Shown here in pieces: positions 8,009-17,436 of a stretch of 64,000 bases of DNA. Made by a program: the position numbers and the translations under genes. Within the stretch, counting starts at the first letter, position 1. Each line of letters opens with the position of its first letter. The notes beneath the pieces were generated by a model. It saw only the letters and a list, made by a program, of their open reading frames with translations, did no database searches and had not been told where the DNA came from. The DNA is from Myxococcaceae bacterium (GTDB lineage Bacteria; Myxococcota; Myxococcia; Myxococcales; Myxococcaceae): assembly GCA_016793095.1 (NCBI GenBank), contig JAEUJQ010000005.1:1-64000 (forward strand). The letters are read 5' to 3'.

Positions 8009-8781
8009 GCCTCATCGTCACCGGCGGGGTCGCGCTCGCGTACACGGCGGGGGTCATCGGCCTCCACCGCTGGGCCGTCTGGCGGCGTCGTCACCGGGCT
8101 GACAACTTCCCCGCACTCGACTGGCTCGACTGGGACACGCTGCTGGCGGGCTCGTGGCCAGCGGCGCCCCCCAGGACCGAGCCCACCGGCCCGGCCCCCC
8201 GCGACGGAGGTCCGCCGCCGCGGTGCCTGTCGGTCGCGCCTCCGGAGGGTCGGGAGGCCGCGCACGCGCTCCTGCTCCGCCTCGTGCAGCAGGAGGTCAT
8301 CGCCGCCGCGGAGTTCGAGCGCGCCGGCTTCAGCGGTGGTGAGGCGCGCTGGCTCGCTGGCCTGTCGGAAAGGGTCCACTCGCCGCGCGCCGTGCTCGAC
8401 CGCCTCGAGGCCCAGGCGCCCGTGTCTGCCGCCGAGGCCTACCTGCTCGAGTGGCTGTCGCTGCACCACGCCGTCTCGCCGCTCAGCGTCGAGTGGCAGG
8501 TGTACGCCTCGAAGCGCCGGCTCTCGGTGGCGCTGCGCCGCTTCGGCGACGTGCCCGCCCTGTACTTCGCCCGCGCTCACGCGGCGTCGCTCCTCGGCTT
8601 CACCCAGTCCGTGCTCGACGATCTCGGCCGCGCCGTCTTCTTCTCGCGCGAGGCGCCGTTCTACGTCGACGCGGCCCTCTCGATGCCCTTCGTCGAGGAG
8701 CAACGCCCCCCGCTGGCCCGCGCGTGCCGCGACGCGAAATCACGGTCTGGCGGAGATCGCTTGGAAGCGGCGGGCGAATGA
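8005..8781 (+). CDS. Membrane-anchored protein, probable 5' part of a frameshifted FHA gene
   Basis: A 258-residue frame. The N-terminal membrane segment (LIVTGGVALAYTAGVIGL) is followed by an Arg-rich stop-transfer, a Pro-rich linker (residues about 50-75) and a helical domain of unrecognised family. ATGA overlap with yacG implies coupling. The last ten or so codons (after RACRDA) lose GC bias. At the same point the frame that leads into the downstream FHA gene acquires it, and a one-base deletion in the AAA run near 8737-8741 would read through as RDANHGLAEIAWKRRANEAQ. This is probably the front half of one 430-residue protein: membrane anchor, helical domain, FHA. Confidence 0.6.
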   Translation: MSLIVTGGVALAYTAGVIGLHRWAVWRRRHRADNFPALDWLDWDTLLAGSWPAAPPRTEPTGPAPRDGGPPPRCLSVAPPEGREAAHALLLRLVQQEVIAAAEFERAGFSGGEARWLAGLSERVHSPRAVLDRLEAQAPVSAAEAYLLEWLSLHHAVSPLSVEWQVYASKRRLSVALRRFGDVPALYFARAHAASLLGFTQSVLDDLGRAVFFSREAPFYVDAALSMPFVEEQRPPLARACRDAKSRSGGDRLEAAGE

Positions 8782-8788
8782 GGCTCAA

Positions 8789-9313
8789 ATGGCCGCCCTG
8801 ATGCCGGAGTCGCTGCTCGCCTGGTTCAACCGCTTCACCGACGACGCGAAGAAGCTCGAGGCCCGCCTTGCCGGCCGGCCGGTGCTCCTCTACGAGCCGC
8901 CCGAGGAGCCCCCCTCTCAGACCGGCGACGACGACGACGAGTACCAGTTCCGCACCCAGTCGGGCATCGCGGTGCCGGCCATCGGCGGCGGTGAGCCCCT
9001 CGCCGTCGTCGTCGAGAAGACGAAGGACAACGCCTTTCAGCGCCGCGTCACGGTGGGCCGCACCTCGAACAACGACATCGTGCTCGACGACAGCTCGGTG
9101 TCGCGGTTCCACGCGTGGCTCGAGCTGGGTGACGGCGGCTGGACGATCGTCGACGCCGGCTCTCGCAACGGCACCTGGGTGGCGGGCAAGAAGTTGAGCG
9201 CGAAGTCGCCCTCGAGCCTCACCAGCGGCGTCAAGGTGCGGGTCGGGGTGATCGAGCTGACGTTCTTCTCGTCAGAGGGCTTCCTCAAGATGCTCAAGAG
9301 CCGGGCAGGGTGA
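8789..9313 (+). CDS. FHA-domain protein, probable 3' part of the preceding gene
   Basis: 174 residues from ATG 8789. A helical start (MAALMPESLLAWFNRF) and an acidic linker (TGDDDDEY) lead into a forkhead-associated domain at about residues 80-165. The domain has VTVGRTSNNDIVLDDSSVSRFHAWLE and DAGSRNGTWV, the GR...S..H...NGT residues that bind phosphothreonine. FHA proteins in myxobacteria usually partner Ser/Thr kinases, but none is in the window. Coding bias extends about 50 bp upstream of this ATG without an in-frame start, supporting fusion to the upstream frame. It ends 9 bp from the convergent pilT gene. Confidence 0.8.
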   Translation: MAALMPESLLAWFNRFTDDAKKLEARLAGRPVLLYEPPEEPPSQTGDDDDEYQFRTQSGIAVPAIGGGEPLAVVVEKTKDNAFQRRVTVGRTSNNDIVLDDSSVSRFHAWLELGDGGWTIVDAGSRNGTWVAGKKLSAKSPSSLTSGVKVRVGVIELTFFSSEGFLKMLKSRAG

Positions 9314-9322
9314 CGCCCCGCC

Positions 9323-10399
<1,077 letters not shown>

Positions 10400-10411
10400 G
10401 ATCGTGTCCCC

Positions 10412-10921
10412 TCAGCGCATCGAGACCTGCATCGCCTGCGTCTTCGCCAACATGCCCGTCGTGCGCCGCAGCCGATCGGAGAGGGTGCGGCAGAACGAGC
10501 GGAACACCTTCACCGCCAGCTTGTCGTCGGAGCCCAGCAGCGCCTCGAAGCGGTCGCGCGGCATCTTCAGCAGGCGGCACGCGGTCGCCGTGGTCACCCG
10601 CGCGCTCGTGAGCAGATCGTCGATGAGCGACATCTCGCCGAACAGGTCGCCGTCCTTCAGGCGGCCGATCTCCTCGGCCTTGCTGTGGGTGCCGTCGCCG
10701 TCGGCGTCTCGCGTCACCACCACCTCGCCCTTCGCGATCACGTAGAGCGCGTCACCCAGGGCGTTCTGCTCGATGACGATGGTGTCGGCCGGCAGATCGA
10801 CGTACTGGATGATCGAGCCCAGGCGCGTCGTCTCGTCGAACGTGAGCTTCTGGAAGAGGTGGAGCTTCTGCAGCAGCTCCACGCCCTCGAACTCGCCAAA
10901 GCCGGTCAGCTCGAGCTCCAT
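10412..10921 (-). CDS. Cyclic nucleotide-binding domain protein
   Basis: A 169-residue protein that is essentially one cNMP-binding (Crp/CAP N-terminal type) beta-roll: LFQKLTFDETTRLG, VIEQNALGDALYVIAKGEVVV, the phosphate-binding cassette DGDLFGEMSLIDD and LLTSARVTTATA. A helical tail follows with no helix-turn-helix, so it is not a Crp-type DNA binder. It probably modulates a partner in response to a cyclic nucleotide or acts as a scaffold. It is the first gene of a two-gene unit with pilT, suggesting a link to pilus control (inference). Confidence 0.85.
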   Translation of the reverse strand: MELELTGFGEFEGVELLQKLHLFQKLTFDETTRLGSIIQYVDLPADTIVIEQNALGDALYVIAKGEVVVTRDADGDGTHSKAEEIGRLKDGDLFGEMSLIDDLLTSARVTTATACRLLKMPRDRFEALLGSDDKLAVKVFRSFCRTLSDRLRRTTGMLAKTQAMQVSMR

Positions 10922-11009
10922 GCACCCTCCTCGAAGGCCCGGCCGGGGAGGCGCGCGGCCTGCCTGCTTTTTCGGGGGTCAGAGCGTCGCACCTGTCGTG
11001 CCCTTGCGG

Positions 11010-11025
11010 TACACTTTCTGGTGTA
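11010..11025. promoter_or_regulatory. Short inverted repeat in divergent promoter region
   Basis: TACAC-6-GTGTA lies between the divergent cNMP-binding gene and the exported 785-aa protein, 26 bp before the latter's GTG. It is a possible operator; short arms make chance occurrence plausible. Confidence 0.25.
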
Positions 11026-11050
11026 AGGCCGGCCCACCCGAGGCCACCAC

Positions 11051-13408
11051 GTGTCGCACCGCACTCTCGCCGCCCTCTTCCTCAGCGTCAGCCTCTTCGC
11101 CTGTTTCGGCTCGACCCGGACTCAGGTGAGTCCATGTGATCGGTGTCCCGACGGGTCCTGGTGCGACCAGGCCTCGGGCGAGTGTGTGGCCCCCGTGCCC
11201 GATGGTGGCTGCACCAGCACGTCCTGCAGTGAGCCGACCCGCCTGTGCGCCCCCGATGGTCGGTGCGTCGCGTGCCTGTCGAACGCTGATTGCCCCCAGG
11301 GCTCCTGTGACACGCAGGCAGGGCGCTGCGTCGCCGCCGCGGCCGAGAGCTGCGGCGCGCTGACGAGCTCCCTCGACGTCAGCGCCGCGACGCTCAAGCT
11401 GCGGGGCACCACTGCGCGCGCGGCCAACGACACCCAGCTCGGGTGCGCGGTGGTGGGCTCGGCAGGCCCCGACGTGCTGTTCGGCCTCAAGCTCGATGAG
11501 CGGCGCCGCCTCACCGCCACCGTGAGGGCGGTCGACCCCGCTTCGGGCTTCGTTCCCCTGCTCGGGGTGCGCACCGACTGCGGGAGCGCCCGCTCGGAGC
11601 TCGCGTGTGGCTTCGCCGCGCCCGGCGGTGATCGCGCGTCCATCACCACCGAGCTGGGGCCCGGTGGCTTCTTCGTCTGGGTGGACAGTGAGTCCGAGAC
11701 CGGAGGGGAGTTCGAGCTCGAGCTCGCCTTTGGCGGCGTGCCCAGCATCGACGCCTGCGCGGCCCCTGGCGTGCTCCGCGGCAACGAGCTGATCGAGGTC
11801 ACCGGAGAGACGCAGGGCCTGTCCGACGACGTCGCGGCGAGCTGCGGAGGCATGGGCGCGCCCGACGCGATCTACGCCCTGACGCTCGACAGGCCCCGCC
11901 GGGTGAAGGTCGAAGCGATGGGGCTCTCGGGCTTCAAGCCGACGGCTTCGCTCCGGCAGGTCTGCGCCGACGCCCAGTCCGAGATGGCGTGCGCGGCAGC
12001 GGCGAGCGCCACGGCGACCCTCGAGGTGCCTTCACTGGAGGCCGGCACCTGGGCGGTGATCGTCGATGGGCCTCCGGGCGGCTCGGCCGCAGGCAGGTTC
12101 CGGCTGCGCGTCACGCTCACGGATCCCGTCCCGGCGCCCGCCAACGACACCTGCGCGAGCGCGCTCGAGGTCGTCCACATGAGCGGCGCGGCGGTGATCA
12201 CGCTTCAGGGAGACACGACGCGCGCGAAGAACGACGCGGTGGGGTGCGACGGCACCGGCCCCGAGCTCGTCTACACGCTCGATCTGCCCGAGCCCCGGCG
12301 CTTCAAGGCGCTGGTCACGCCCTTCGCCGGCTCACGCCTGCAGCCGCTGCTGTACTTGCGCCGCGACATGCAGTGCGAGTCCGAGGTGACGCGGGAGCAG
12401 CTGCACTGCAGCGCGGCGGGGCAGAGCGGCTTCCCGGCGCAGGTGGACGTGCCCCGGCTGCCAGCGGGCCGGTGGTTCCTCTTTGTCGATGGGAAGGCGG
12501 GGACCTCGGGGGCGTTCGATCTCTCGCTCGAGCTCGCCGCGCCGCCCCAGCCTCCGGGCAATGACGCCTGCGCGATGGCGACCCCCCTTCCGATCTCGAA
12601 CGGGGCCGTCTTCCTGCCGAACGAGACGACCGTAGGCGCCACGGCCACGGCGGTCACCTGCGTGGACACGCCCCAGACCCCCGACGTGGCGTACACCTTC
12701 ACGCTCACCTCGCGGCAGTCGCTCTCGATCGACGCCCGCGCGCTGCCCGGCTCGAAGCTGCTGCCAGTCACCACGCTCAAGCCCGCCGGCTCCTGCCTGC
12801 TGACGGCGGAGCTGCCGCTGGGCAGGTGCGGCTTCTCGGATCTCCAGGTGCCCGACCGCGCGGTGGCGATCGCGCCCGCGCTCGATCCAGGCACGTACAC
12901 CCTGTGGGTCTCGGGCGATCTCGCGACGCAGGGCCCGTTCTCGCTGCGGGTCGTCCCTGGCCCGCCGCTGAGCGCACCCGCGAACGACGCGTGTGGCACC
13001 GGAGGCGGGCTCGTGTCCCTCGGCGTTGGCGGCACGTCGACAGGCGACACCCGCGCCGCTGGCAATACGACCGAGGGCCGCTGCGGGCTGCCGCTCGGCG
13101 CCAACGGCGAGCTGGGGGCCGACGTCGCGTTCGCCTTCCAGGTCGCTGCGCCCACCCCGACCCTCACCATCACCGTGCAGCCCGATGCGGTCACTGGCGC
13201 GCTGCTGCGTCCGGTGATCTACGTGCGCGGCGGGGCCTCGGCGAACAACCAGTGCACCTCGCTGGGGCCGAACCTGGGCTGCCAGGCCGCCCCCGACTTC
13301 GGCGCCTCAGCGACCCTGACGCTCTCGAACGTGATGCCCGGCGTCTACACGCTGTGGGTGGACGGGGCTGGCCTGTCGGCAGGGGCGTTCTCGCTGTCCA
13401 TCCGCTGA
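11051..13408 (+). CDS. Large lipoprotein with Cys-rich head and repeated PPC-like beta-sandwich domains
   Basis: 785 residues. The signal peptide ends in a lipobox (LFLSVSLFAC). Residues about 25-100 are Cys-rich with three short CxxC modules (for example CVACLSNADCPQGSC). The rest is four to five repeats of roughly 120-140 residues. Each contains a PANDTCASALEV/PGNDACAMATPL-type start and a GxFxLxV-type end (AGTWAVIVDGPPGGSAAGRFRLRV, PGTYTLWVSGD). This pattern resembles bacterial pre-peptidase C-terminal (PPC) beta-sandwich domains. It is probably a surface protein; no catalytic domain is seen. GTG start in a divergent arrangement with the cNMP gene. Confidence 0.75.
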   Translation: MSHRTLAALFLSVSLFACFGSTRTQVSPCDRCPDGSWCDQASGECVAPVPDGGCTSTSCSEPTRLCAPDGRCVACLSNADCPQGSCDTQAGRCVAAAAESCGALTSSLDVSAATLKLRGTTARAANDTQLGCAVVGSAGPDVLFGLKLDERRRLTATVRAVDPASGFVPLLGVRTDCGSARSELACGFAAPGGDRASITTELGPGGFFVWVDSESETGGEFELELAFGGVPSIDACAAPGVLRGNELIEVTGETQGLSDDVAASCGGMGAPDAIYALTLDRPRRVKVEAMGLSGFKPTASLRQVCADAQSEMACAAAASATATLEVPSLEAGTWAVIVDGPPGGSAAGRFRLRVTLTDPVPAPANDTCASALEVVHMSGAAVITLQGDTTRAKNDAVGCDGTGPELVYTLDLPEPRRFKALVTPFAGSRLQPLLYLRRDMQCESEVTREQLHCSAAGQSGFPAQVDVPRLPAGRWFLFVDGKAGTSGAFDLSLELAAPPQPPGNDACAMATPLPISNGAVFLPNETTVGATATAVTCVDTPQTPDVAYTFTLTSRQSLSIDARALPGSKLLPVTTLKPAGSCLLTAELPLGRCGFSDLQVPDRAVAIAPALDPGTYTLWVSGDLATQGPFSLRVVPGPPLSAPANDACGTGGGLVSLGVGGTSTGDTRAAGNTTEGRCGLPLGANGELGADVAFAFQVAAPTPTLTITVQPDAVTGALLRPVIYVRGGASANNQCTSLGPNLGCQAAPDFGASATLTLSNVMPGVYTLWVDGAGLSAGAFSLSIR

Positions 13409-13432
13409 CGGCGCGGGGAATGCCCGCCGGGC

Positions 13433-13885
13433 CTATTTCAGGCGGAACACGCCGACCTGCGCGCGCTCGAACCCGCTGTTCCGGAAGAACGCCTCGAGCT
13501 CGTCGGTGACGCCCTGGAACGTCTGCACCTCGAGGCGCTTCACCCCCAGCACCTTCGCGCGTTCGACGGCCCGCTTGAGCAGCTCGTGGCCAACGCCCTT
13601 GCGGGTCCACGCGCGCGACACCCCGAGCTCGTCGATGGTGGCGGCGCGGCCACCCACCTTCAGGAGGGGCCGGTGCGACAGGCTCACCACTCCGATCACC
13701 TTGTCCAGCGGGTCCGCTGCCACCAGCACCTCCATCTCGGGGTGGCTGATGATCCACGTGAAGGTCTGCGGGTCGGCCTGCGCGCCGGCTTCGTTCAGAA
13801 TGGTGACGATGCCCTGCGCGTCGCCGCGGCGGGCGGGGCGCACCTTGAAGCCGGGAGGGCCTTTCGAGTCCACGGGCAGGGCCAC
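13433..13885 (-). CDS. GNAT-family N-acetyltransferase
   Basis: A 150-residue GNAT protein. FKVRPARRGDAQGIVTILNE is the usual N-terminal motif. The central strand (VIGVVSLSHRPLL), the acetyl-CoA-binding loop region ELGVSRAWTRKGVGHELLKRAVERA, and a C-terminal FFRNSGFERAQ complete the fold. It transfers an acetyl group from acetyl-CoA to an unknown amine. Start is GTG at 13885. It is convergent with the large lipoprotein, 24 bp away. Confidence 0.85.
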   Translation of the reverse strand: MALPVDSKGPPGFKVRPARRGDAQGIVTILNEAGAQADPQTFTWIISHPEMEVLVAADPLDKVIGVVSLSHRPLLKVGGRAATIDELGVSRAWTRKGVGHELLKRAVERAKVLGVKRLEVQTFQGVTDELEAFFRNSGFERAQVGVFRLK

Positions 13886-13941
13886 GGCCTCAGTCTAGGC
13901 ATGGCCCACGAGAATTCCAGAATCGGGCCTGGACGCTGGCG

Positions 13942-15369
13942 TCAGACGTCCACCAGGAACACCTGCACCGCCTGGTCGAGCAGCTCCCGTGAGAGGGAGG
14001 GCGCCACGCCCCGATAGCGGGCGGCGTCGCGCACGAGCTGGACGAGATCGCGGGGGTGGCAGGACCGCAGCTCGAGGCTCCTCGGCTTGTAGACGTGCTC
14101 GAAGAGGTAGGTGACGGCCTGCTCGACGAAGGGGACCCCCGAGGCCTCGCAGACGCGCCGGAAGATCGCCCGGTACTGGGCCTCGTCGGGGTTGCCGACC
14201 TCGATCTTGTACTTGATGCGCCGGAGGAAGGCCTCGTCGACGAGCTCCTTCGGGTCGAGGTTGGTGGAGAAGACGACCAGCTGATCGAAGGGGATCTCGA
14301 ACTTCTTGCCGGTGTGGAGGGTGAGGAAGTCGACCCGCTTCTCGAGGGGCACGATCCACCGGTTGAGCAGATCGGTGGGGTGCACCTTCTGTCGGCCGAA
14401 GTCGTCGATCAGCAGCATGCCGCCGTTGGCCTTCACCTGGAACGGCGCCTCGTAGAAGCGCGCGGTCTCCGAGTAGATGAGATCGAGCGTCTCGAGGGTC
14501 AGCTCACCGCCGACGATCACCGAGGGTCTGCGGCACACCTGCCAGCGATGATCCATCTCGAAGGTCTGCCGGCGCCCGTCCTTGTCGCGCCCGAGCTCGA
14601 GGGCCACGGGGTGGTGCACGAGCCGATCGAAGACCTTCACGATCTGCCCGTCGATCTCGAGCGCTGAGGGGATGAAGGCCTCGCCCCCGAACATGGCGCT
14701 GACCGCCTCGGCCAGCGACGTCTTGCCGTTGCCCGGTGGCCCGTAGAGGAACAGCGACCGCCCCGAGTTCACCGCGGGGCCGAGCTTGTCGACGATGCCG
14801 GCGGGCACGACGAGGTGGGCGAGGGCGAGCTCGAGCTGCTTGCGGGTGACGATGGGCAGCTCGCGGGTCTGCTGCTGAATGATGGCGTTGTACTGCTCGA
14901 TCGGCACCGGCGCGGGGCCGATGTACGTGGTGCGCTCGAGGGCGTCACGGGCGTACTCCCGGCCCTTCTCGGTGAGGAGGAAGTCGACGGACACGCGGCC
15001 GAAGCCCTTGCCGCCGCGCAGATCGACGAGCTTCTCCTGCGCGAGGAAGTCGATGACGTGCTCGACGACGCCGGTCCACGGCAGCTTGAGCTCCTCGGCC
15101 ACCTCGGCGCCCGTGACGGTGCCCTGGTAGTAGAGGAACCGCAGGGCGATGTCCGACAGGAGGCCGATCTTGAGGCCGGTGTCCTCGAGCGACTTCGGCT
15201 CGGGCGGAGCGATGTCGAGGAGCCGTGGGTTCTCGAGGTTGAAGGGGTTGGGCCGACGGTCCCTCGAGCTCTCGGCGGGGTACTCTCCCGTGGGCGCGGC
15301 CTGTCGGTCGACGAGGATGTCGCTGGTGACGATCGGCTCGGGCTGGTTGCGGGTGCGGCGCACGCTCAT
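13942..15369 (-). CDS. AAA+ ATPase with winged-helix-like N-terminal region
   Basis: 475 residues. An unstructured N-terminus (about 1-60) precedes a helical region (about 60-150) with LPWTGVVEHVIDFLAQEKLVDLRGG, resembling a winged helix. The AAA+ module follows from about 215: Walker A LYGPPGNGKTSLAE, Walker B GGMLLIDDFGR, sensor-1 VVFSTNLDP and arginine finger region DEAFLRRIKYKIEV. The C-terminal helical lid contains RSCHPRDLVQLVRDAARYRG. Such ATPases are widespread in myxobacteria; the substrate is unknown. The ATG at 15369 overlaps the upstream small gene's TGA (ATGA), implying coupling. Confidence 0.8.
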   Translation of the reverse strand: MSVRRTRNQPEPIVTSDILVDRQAAPTGEYPAESSRDRRPNPFNLENPRLLDIAPPEPKSLEDTGLKIGLLSDIALRFLYYQGTVTGAEVAEELKLPWTGVVEHVIDFLAQEKLVDLRGGKGFGRVSVDFLLTEKGREYARDALERTTYIGPAPVPIEQYNAIIQQQTRELPIVTRKQLELALAHLVVPAGIVDKLGPAVNSGRSLFLYGPPGNGKTSLAEAVSAMFGGEAFIPSALEIDGQIVKVFDRLVHHPVALELGRDKDGRRQTFEMDHRWQVCRRPSVIVGGELTLETLDLIYSETARFYEAPFQVKANGGMLLIDDFGRQKVHPTDLLNRWIVPLEKRVDFLTLHTGKKFEIPFDQLVVFSTNLDPKELVDEAFLRRIKYKIEVGNPDEAQYRAIFRRVCEASGVPFVEQAVTYLFEHVYKPRSLELRSCHPRDLVQLVRDAARYRGVAPSLSRELLDQAVQVFLVDV

Positions 15370-15629
15370 GGAGCTGCCGAGCCTAGCAGCCCCGGTCGCA
15401 CGGACGCGGCGTCTGTGCGGCGCCTGAAGTCGTCGGTGGGCTCGCCAGCTCGCGGAGCCAGGTCGGCATCGACGAGCCGTTTGCGCACCTCGCTGCACCA
15501 GCGCTCGCGGCTCCAGGCCTCGAGCTCGAGCCAGCGCCGACGCGCCCAGGCGGAGCGCGGCTCCGCGCCGAGCCACGCCACCGGACGCGCCGCCTGCGAC
15601 GCCGCCCGCGTTCCCGCCTGCCGCGCCAC
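15366..15629 (-). CDS. Small Arg/Ala-rich protein carrying 8-residue repeats; N-terminus uncertain
   Basis: The C-terminal part (WARRRWLELEAWSRERW...VRKRLVDADLAPRAGEPTDDFRRR) has strong codon bias, and its TGA overlaps the AAA+ start, so translation is likely real. Upstream it passes through three near-identical 8-residue units (AGARAAWQ, AGARVARQ, AGTRAASQ) encoded by a 24-bp tandem repeat. The GTG at 15629 is a conservative start. Coding-like sequence (DERITEAEIGPFELRGW) continues in frame to about 15775. Before that, another frame (SPEGAARILRAAIIAA, from about 15805) looks better, implying one more frameshift or a decayed 5' end. No family is recognised. Confidence 0.45.
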   Translation of the reverse strand: MARQAGTRAASQAARPVAWLGAEPRSAWARRRWLELEAWSRERWCSEVRKRLVDADLAPRAGEPTDDFRRRTDAASVRPGLLGSAAP

Positions 15630-15668
15630 CCGCGCTCCCGCCTGCCACGCCGCCCGCGCTCCCGCCCC
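15605..15668. repeat. 24-bp tandem repeat, about 2.7 copies
   Basis: Units start at 15605, 15629 and 15653 (partial) and follow CCCGCGYTCCCGCCTGCCRC + GCCR. Copies differ at two or three bases. Because 24 is a multiple of three, the repeat keeps every frame open. It yields AGARAAWQ-type units in the frame used downstream and GGSAGGVA-type units in another frame. Confidence 0.8.
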
Positions 15669-15828
15669 CCGCCGCTCCCCCCGGACGCAGCACCCGCGCT
15701 CCCGCCAGCCGCGCAGCTCGAACGGCCCGATCTCCGCCTCGGTGATCCGCTCGTCCTCGAGGCGGCGATGATCGCGGCGCGAAGAATGCGCGCCGCTCCT
15801 TCAGGCGACGGTCGACTGGAGACGGCGG

Positions 15829-16782
15829 TCAGATGGAGGTCAGCCAGTCCTGGTACTTGGGCTCGTGGCCGCGCACGACGCGGAAGTAGAGCTCCTGCAC
15901 GGCCTGGGTGATCGGCCCCGGCCTGCCTTCACCCACCTGCCGGTTGTCAACCTCGCGCACCGGGGTGATCTCGGCCGCGGTGCCGGTGAAGAAGACCTCG
16001 CCCGCGATGTACAGCGCGTCGCGGGTGAACGAGACCTCCTCGACCTGCCGGCCCATGTCGCGGAGCAGCTCGAGCACGGTGTCGCGGGTGATGCCGCGGA
16101 GGATCGGCGACGAGAGCGAGGGCGTGCGCACGACGCCGTGCCGCCCCACGCAGAAGATGTTCTCGCCCGAGGCCTCGGCCACGAAGCCCGAGATGTCGAG
16201 CAGGATCGCCTCGTCGTAGCCGGCCAGCACCGCCTCGCGCTTGGCGAGGATCGAGTTCACGTACTGGCCCGAGATCTTCCCCCGCACCATGTTCACGTTC
16301 ACGTGCATGCGGGTGAAGCTCGACACCTTCGCGCGAATGCCCTCCTTGAGGCCCTTGTCGCCCAGGTAGCTGCCCCACTCCCACGCGCAGATGGCGACGC
16401 GCGTCGGGTTGATCGCCCCGAGGCCCATGGCCCCGTCGCCCATGAAGGCGATCGGCCGCAGGTAGGCCCCGTTGGGGAACTTGTCGGCCTGCTTCGCGAG
16501 CACGTCGACGCACGCCTGCACGAGCTCGTCTTCGGTCCACGGCAGCTTCAGCATGATGATGTGCGCCGAGTCCATGAAGCGGCGAATGTGCTCGCGGAGC
16601 CTGAAGACCGCGAGCCGGCCGTCCTTCGTCTTGTAGGCGCGAATGCCCTCGAAGACGCCCAGCCCGTAGTGAAGCGCGTGCGTCATCACGTGCACCTGCG
16701 CCGCGTCCCAGGGCACCATCTTGCCGTCCAGCCACACCAGATCGGCCTTCAACACCGCGCTCGACGTCGACGTGGTCGCCAT
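15829..16782 (-). CDS. ilvE: Branched-chain amino acid aminotransferase
   Basis: A 317-residue fold-type IV PLP aminotransferase that makes valine, leucine and isoleucine from their 2-oxo acids using glutamate. Features in order: VWLDGKMVPWDAAQVHVMTHALHYG at the N-terminus, VFEGIRAY, VRGKISGQYVNSILAKREAVLAGYDEAILLD (PLP lysine region), GFVAEASGENIF and the PLP-phosphate region ITRDTVLELLRDMG. A final FFTGTAAEITPV is typical of class IV enzymes. ATG at 16782 is chosen since family conservation starts just after it. The 54-bp gap to the divergent coiled-coil gene must hold both promoters. Confidence 0.95.
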   Translation of the reverse strand: MATTSTSSAVLKADLVWLDGKMVPWDAAQVHVMTHALHYGLGVFEGIRAYKTKDGRLAVFRLREHIRRFMDSAHIIMLKLPWTEDELVQACVDVLAKQADKFPNGAYLRPIAFMGDGAMGLGAINPTRVAICAWEWGSYLGDKGLKEGIRAKVSSFTRMHVNVNMVRGKISGQYVNSILAKREAVLAGYDEAILLDISGFVAEASGENIFCVGRHGVVRTPSLSSPILRGITRDTVLELLRDMGRQVEEVSFTRDALYIAGEVFFTGTAAEITPVREVDNRQVGEGRPGPITQAVQELYFRVVRGHEPKYQDWLTSI

Positions 16783-16836
16783 GCGCGCTGTCTGCCACGA
16801 AAGCCCACACGCGTCAGCACGTGCGACACTGCGCGC

Positions 16837-17331
16837 ATGAACGACGACCGCGCGCTCCGCGACGCCCTCGAGGCCGCCCAGGCGAAGGTGGCCTCGCTCG
16901 CGAAGCAGCTGGCCGCGGCGAAGCAGGCCAACCGTGGCCTCGACGCCGTGCACGAGAAGCTCGCCCACCTCGAGCGCTCGAGCCGCGAGCGGTTCGCCAC
17001 CTACGAGGAGCAGCTGCGCTCGCACCGGGACCGCGAGCGCGACCTGCGCGACCGCCTCGACGCCGCGCTGTCGGGCCGCGCCACGACGGCCCGGTCGATC
17101 GAAGATGATCTCCGTCAGGAGCGGTCGCGCCACGCCGCCACTGCCGAGGAGCTCGCGCGCACCCAGCGGCGCCTCGCGAAGGCCGAAGAGCGCCAGCGCA
17201 CGCTCGAGGCCCAGAAGGCGAAGGGCTTCACGAAGACGCGCGTCGGCAAGCTCGAGGAAGAGCTGACCGCCGCACGCGACGAGATCTCGCGGCTCAAGGG
17301 GCTGGTGAACCGCGGCGGCCGTCGGCGCTGA
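16837..17331 (+). CDS. Coiled-coil protein of unknown function
   Basis: 164 residues, almost entirely heptad-like coiled coil rich in Ala, Glu, Arg and Leu (ALEAAQAKVASLAKQLAAAK, RTQRRLAKAEERQRTLEAQK, KLEEELTAARDEISRLKGLV) with a basic tail (NRGGRRR). No signal peptide or membrane segment. It is likely a structural or scaffold protein in the cytoplasm, divergent from ilvE. No specific family is recognised. Confidence 0.7.
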   Translation: MNDDRALRDALEAAQAKVASLAKQLAAAKQANRGLDAVHEKLAHLERSSRERFATYEEQLRSHRDRERDLRDRLDAALSGRATTARSIEDDLRQERSRHAATAEELARTQRRLAKAEERQRTLEAQKAKGFTKTRVGKLEEELTAARDEISRLKGLVNRGGRRR

Positions 17332-17436
17332 ACGGCGCCTCGAGGTTGAGCGACGGTCGTTCGACGAGCAGCACGCAGGCCGCTGACGGTCAGCTCGGGG
17401 GCGTCAGCTCCCGGTGCGCGCCACCTGAGGCGCTGA

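Noticed and set aside
15370-15693. Reading the Gly/Ala/Ser-rich frame (AGGSAGG repeats) as an N-terminal extension of the AAA+ ATPase
   Set aside because: Codon bias in 15370-15540 belongs to the other frame, which ends with TGA overlapping the AAA+ ATG.
16783-17133. N-terminal extension of the branched-chain aminotransferase to 17133
   Set aside because: It would overlap the divergent coiled-coil gene antisense, and family similarity begins at the ATG at 16782.
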